This document shows, piece by piece, positions 63,079-64,000 of a DNA stretch of 64,000 nt. The DNA is from Sceloporus undulatus (Eukaryota; Chordata; Lepidosauria; Squamata; Phrynosomatidae), in the NCBI RefSeq assembly GCF_019175285.1, contig NC_056528.1, positions 47,727,201 to 47,791,200 of the forward strand. The letters run 5' to 3'. Under the pieces are notes generated by a model. The model did no database searches. It worked only from the letters and a program-made list of their open reading frames with translations, and was not told the DNA's origin. A program made the translations under genes and the position numbers. Within the stretch, counting starts at the first letter, position 1; each line of letters starts with the position of its first letter.

Positions 63079-63514
63079 TCCTATAAATGCAGGTAAAACA
63101 GACTCATAATTTCTACAGAGCCAAAGGCCGCCATAAAATGTCTGATTAATTAGATGAAGCCAATAAACGCCTCCTTTGTTCTAGAGCCTATTCCAGCAGA
63201 GTTAATGAGTAATAGTGGCTCAAAGGGAAAACTCTTTTAATCTCGCATGCCCTGTTCAGATACATTTTGATCCTGGACCTTGCTAAACAGTTCTTTCTCC
63301 TGCACATGCACACACCTGTCTCGGCCTGATTTGACTGTTTGAATTGCCAAGGGTATGCGCAGTGCGGACGGCAAAACAATGGGATTGCTTGCCAACACAG
63401 TACAATCCATTCTGCACTGAAACTATGCGCTGTTCCCAGGTTTGAGCGAAAACGGACACAAGAAGATCCTGAAACTTCTCAGGTGTGCTTTCATAAGCAA
63501 CTCCAGAAGAAGTG
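63079..63514. other. Intergenic, nothing recognised
   Basis: No gene or named repeat. Confidence 0.45.
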
Positions 63515-63938
63515 CAGGTTGGGTCTCCCTTCTCTGAAATGCTCGGGAACAGAAGAGTTTGGGGTTTCAGATACTTTTGGATTTCAGAATACCTGTATGT
63601 GGATATCCAGAATACCTGTATTTTCAGAATACCTGTATGTGAATATCAAGAATATCTGGATTCAGAATACCTGTATATACATCCATAATGAATATCTTGG
63701 AGATGGGACCCATATCTAAATGCAAAATTCATTTATGTTTTACATTCACCTTACACACATAAGCCCAAAAGTAATTGCATGCTAAGGGTTTGTTTGTTTT
63801 TAATAATTTGGGCATGAAACAAAGTTTGTGTACCTGGACTAACCAAAAAAAGCAAAGATGTCACTATCTCAGCCATCCATGATAAAAGTGTTGATTTTTG
63901 GAGTATGTTGGAACTCAGGATAAGGGAGACTTAACCTG
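63515..63938. mobile_element. DNA transposon (MITE) with about 25-bp TIRs
   Basis: The left end CAGGTTGGGTCTCCCTTCTC matches the inverse of the right end (CAGGTTAAGTCTCCCTTATC). The interior has AATATCTTGGAGATGGGACC and GAAACAAAGTTTGTGTACCT. It resembles a pogo/Tigger-like family; the assignment is from memory. Internal AGAATACCTGTAT units are locally duplicated. Confidence 0.65.
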
Positions 63939-64000
63939 TGGGATTATATCCAGAGCCAGCAACCTAAGATTGTAGGGGGCTTTCACAATCATAACTACTT

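Overview
The window is vertebrate nuclear DNA, most likely from a squamate reptile and probably an iguanian lizard. Three things point there: many Sauria-type tRNA SINEs whose 3' tails match the RTE/BovB LINE fragments beside them, CR1 LINE 3' ends finishing in repeated TATGATTCTATGA-like units, and a SPIN-like hAT element. It holds one protein-coding gene I can support. I recognise no retrovirus, LTR element, Polinton or other virus fossil, and no tRNA, rRNA or CRISPR locus.

The gene is SMARCA1 (SNF2L, an ISWI chromatin-remodelling ATPase) on the minus strand, from the start codon at 57848 to the stop at 28131. I placed 24 coding exons by translating each and checking AG/GT borders. They add up to 3165 nt, or 1054 residues plus stop, with no break in frame. 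The choice of SMARCA1 over SMARCA5 rests on paralogue-specific stretches such as [42 protein letters not shown] (20 residues) and [13 protein letters not shown], and on the C-terminus MSQKRKADSAAESSGKKDAK (20 residues). Exon 1 sits in a GC-rich promoter block at about 57440-58500. A probable 3' UTR ends near 27712.

Regions 1-27700 (downstream of the gene) and 58500-64000 (upstream) hold no recognisable gene. They are a mosaic of CR1, L3/CR1, BovB, Sauria SINEs, a tRNA SINE with an L2-like tail, several families of fold-back DNA elements and microsatellites, often nested inside one another. The introns hold the same families.

The most interesting non-coding items are these: a 194-bp fold-back insertion at 25095-25288, flanked by 11-bp direct repeats and carrying a hammerhead-ribozyme-like core; a second hammerhead-like motif in intron 23; a SPIN-like hAT element with a perfect 8-bp target duplication inside a 5S-rRNA-derived SINE in intron 22; a fold-back MITE starting 14 nt inside intron 5; and a perfect 26-bp inverted repeat with CTCF-like arms just upstream of the promoter.
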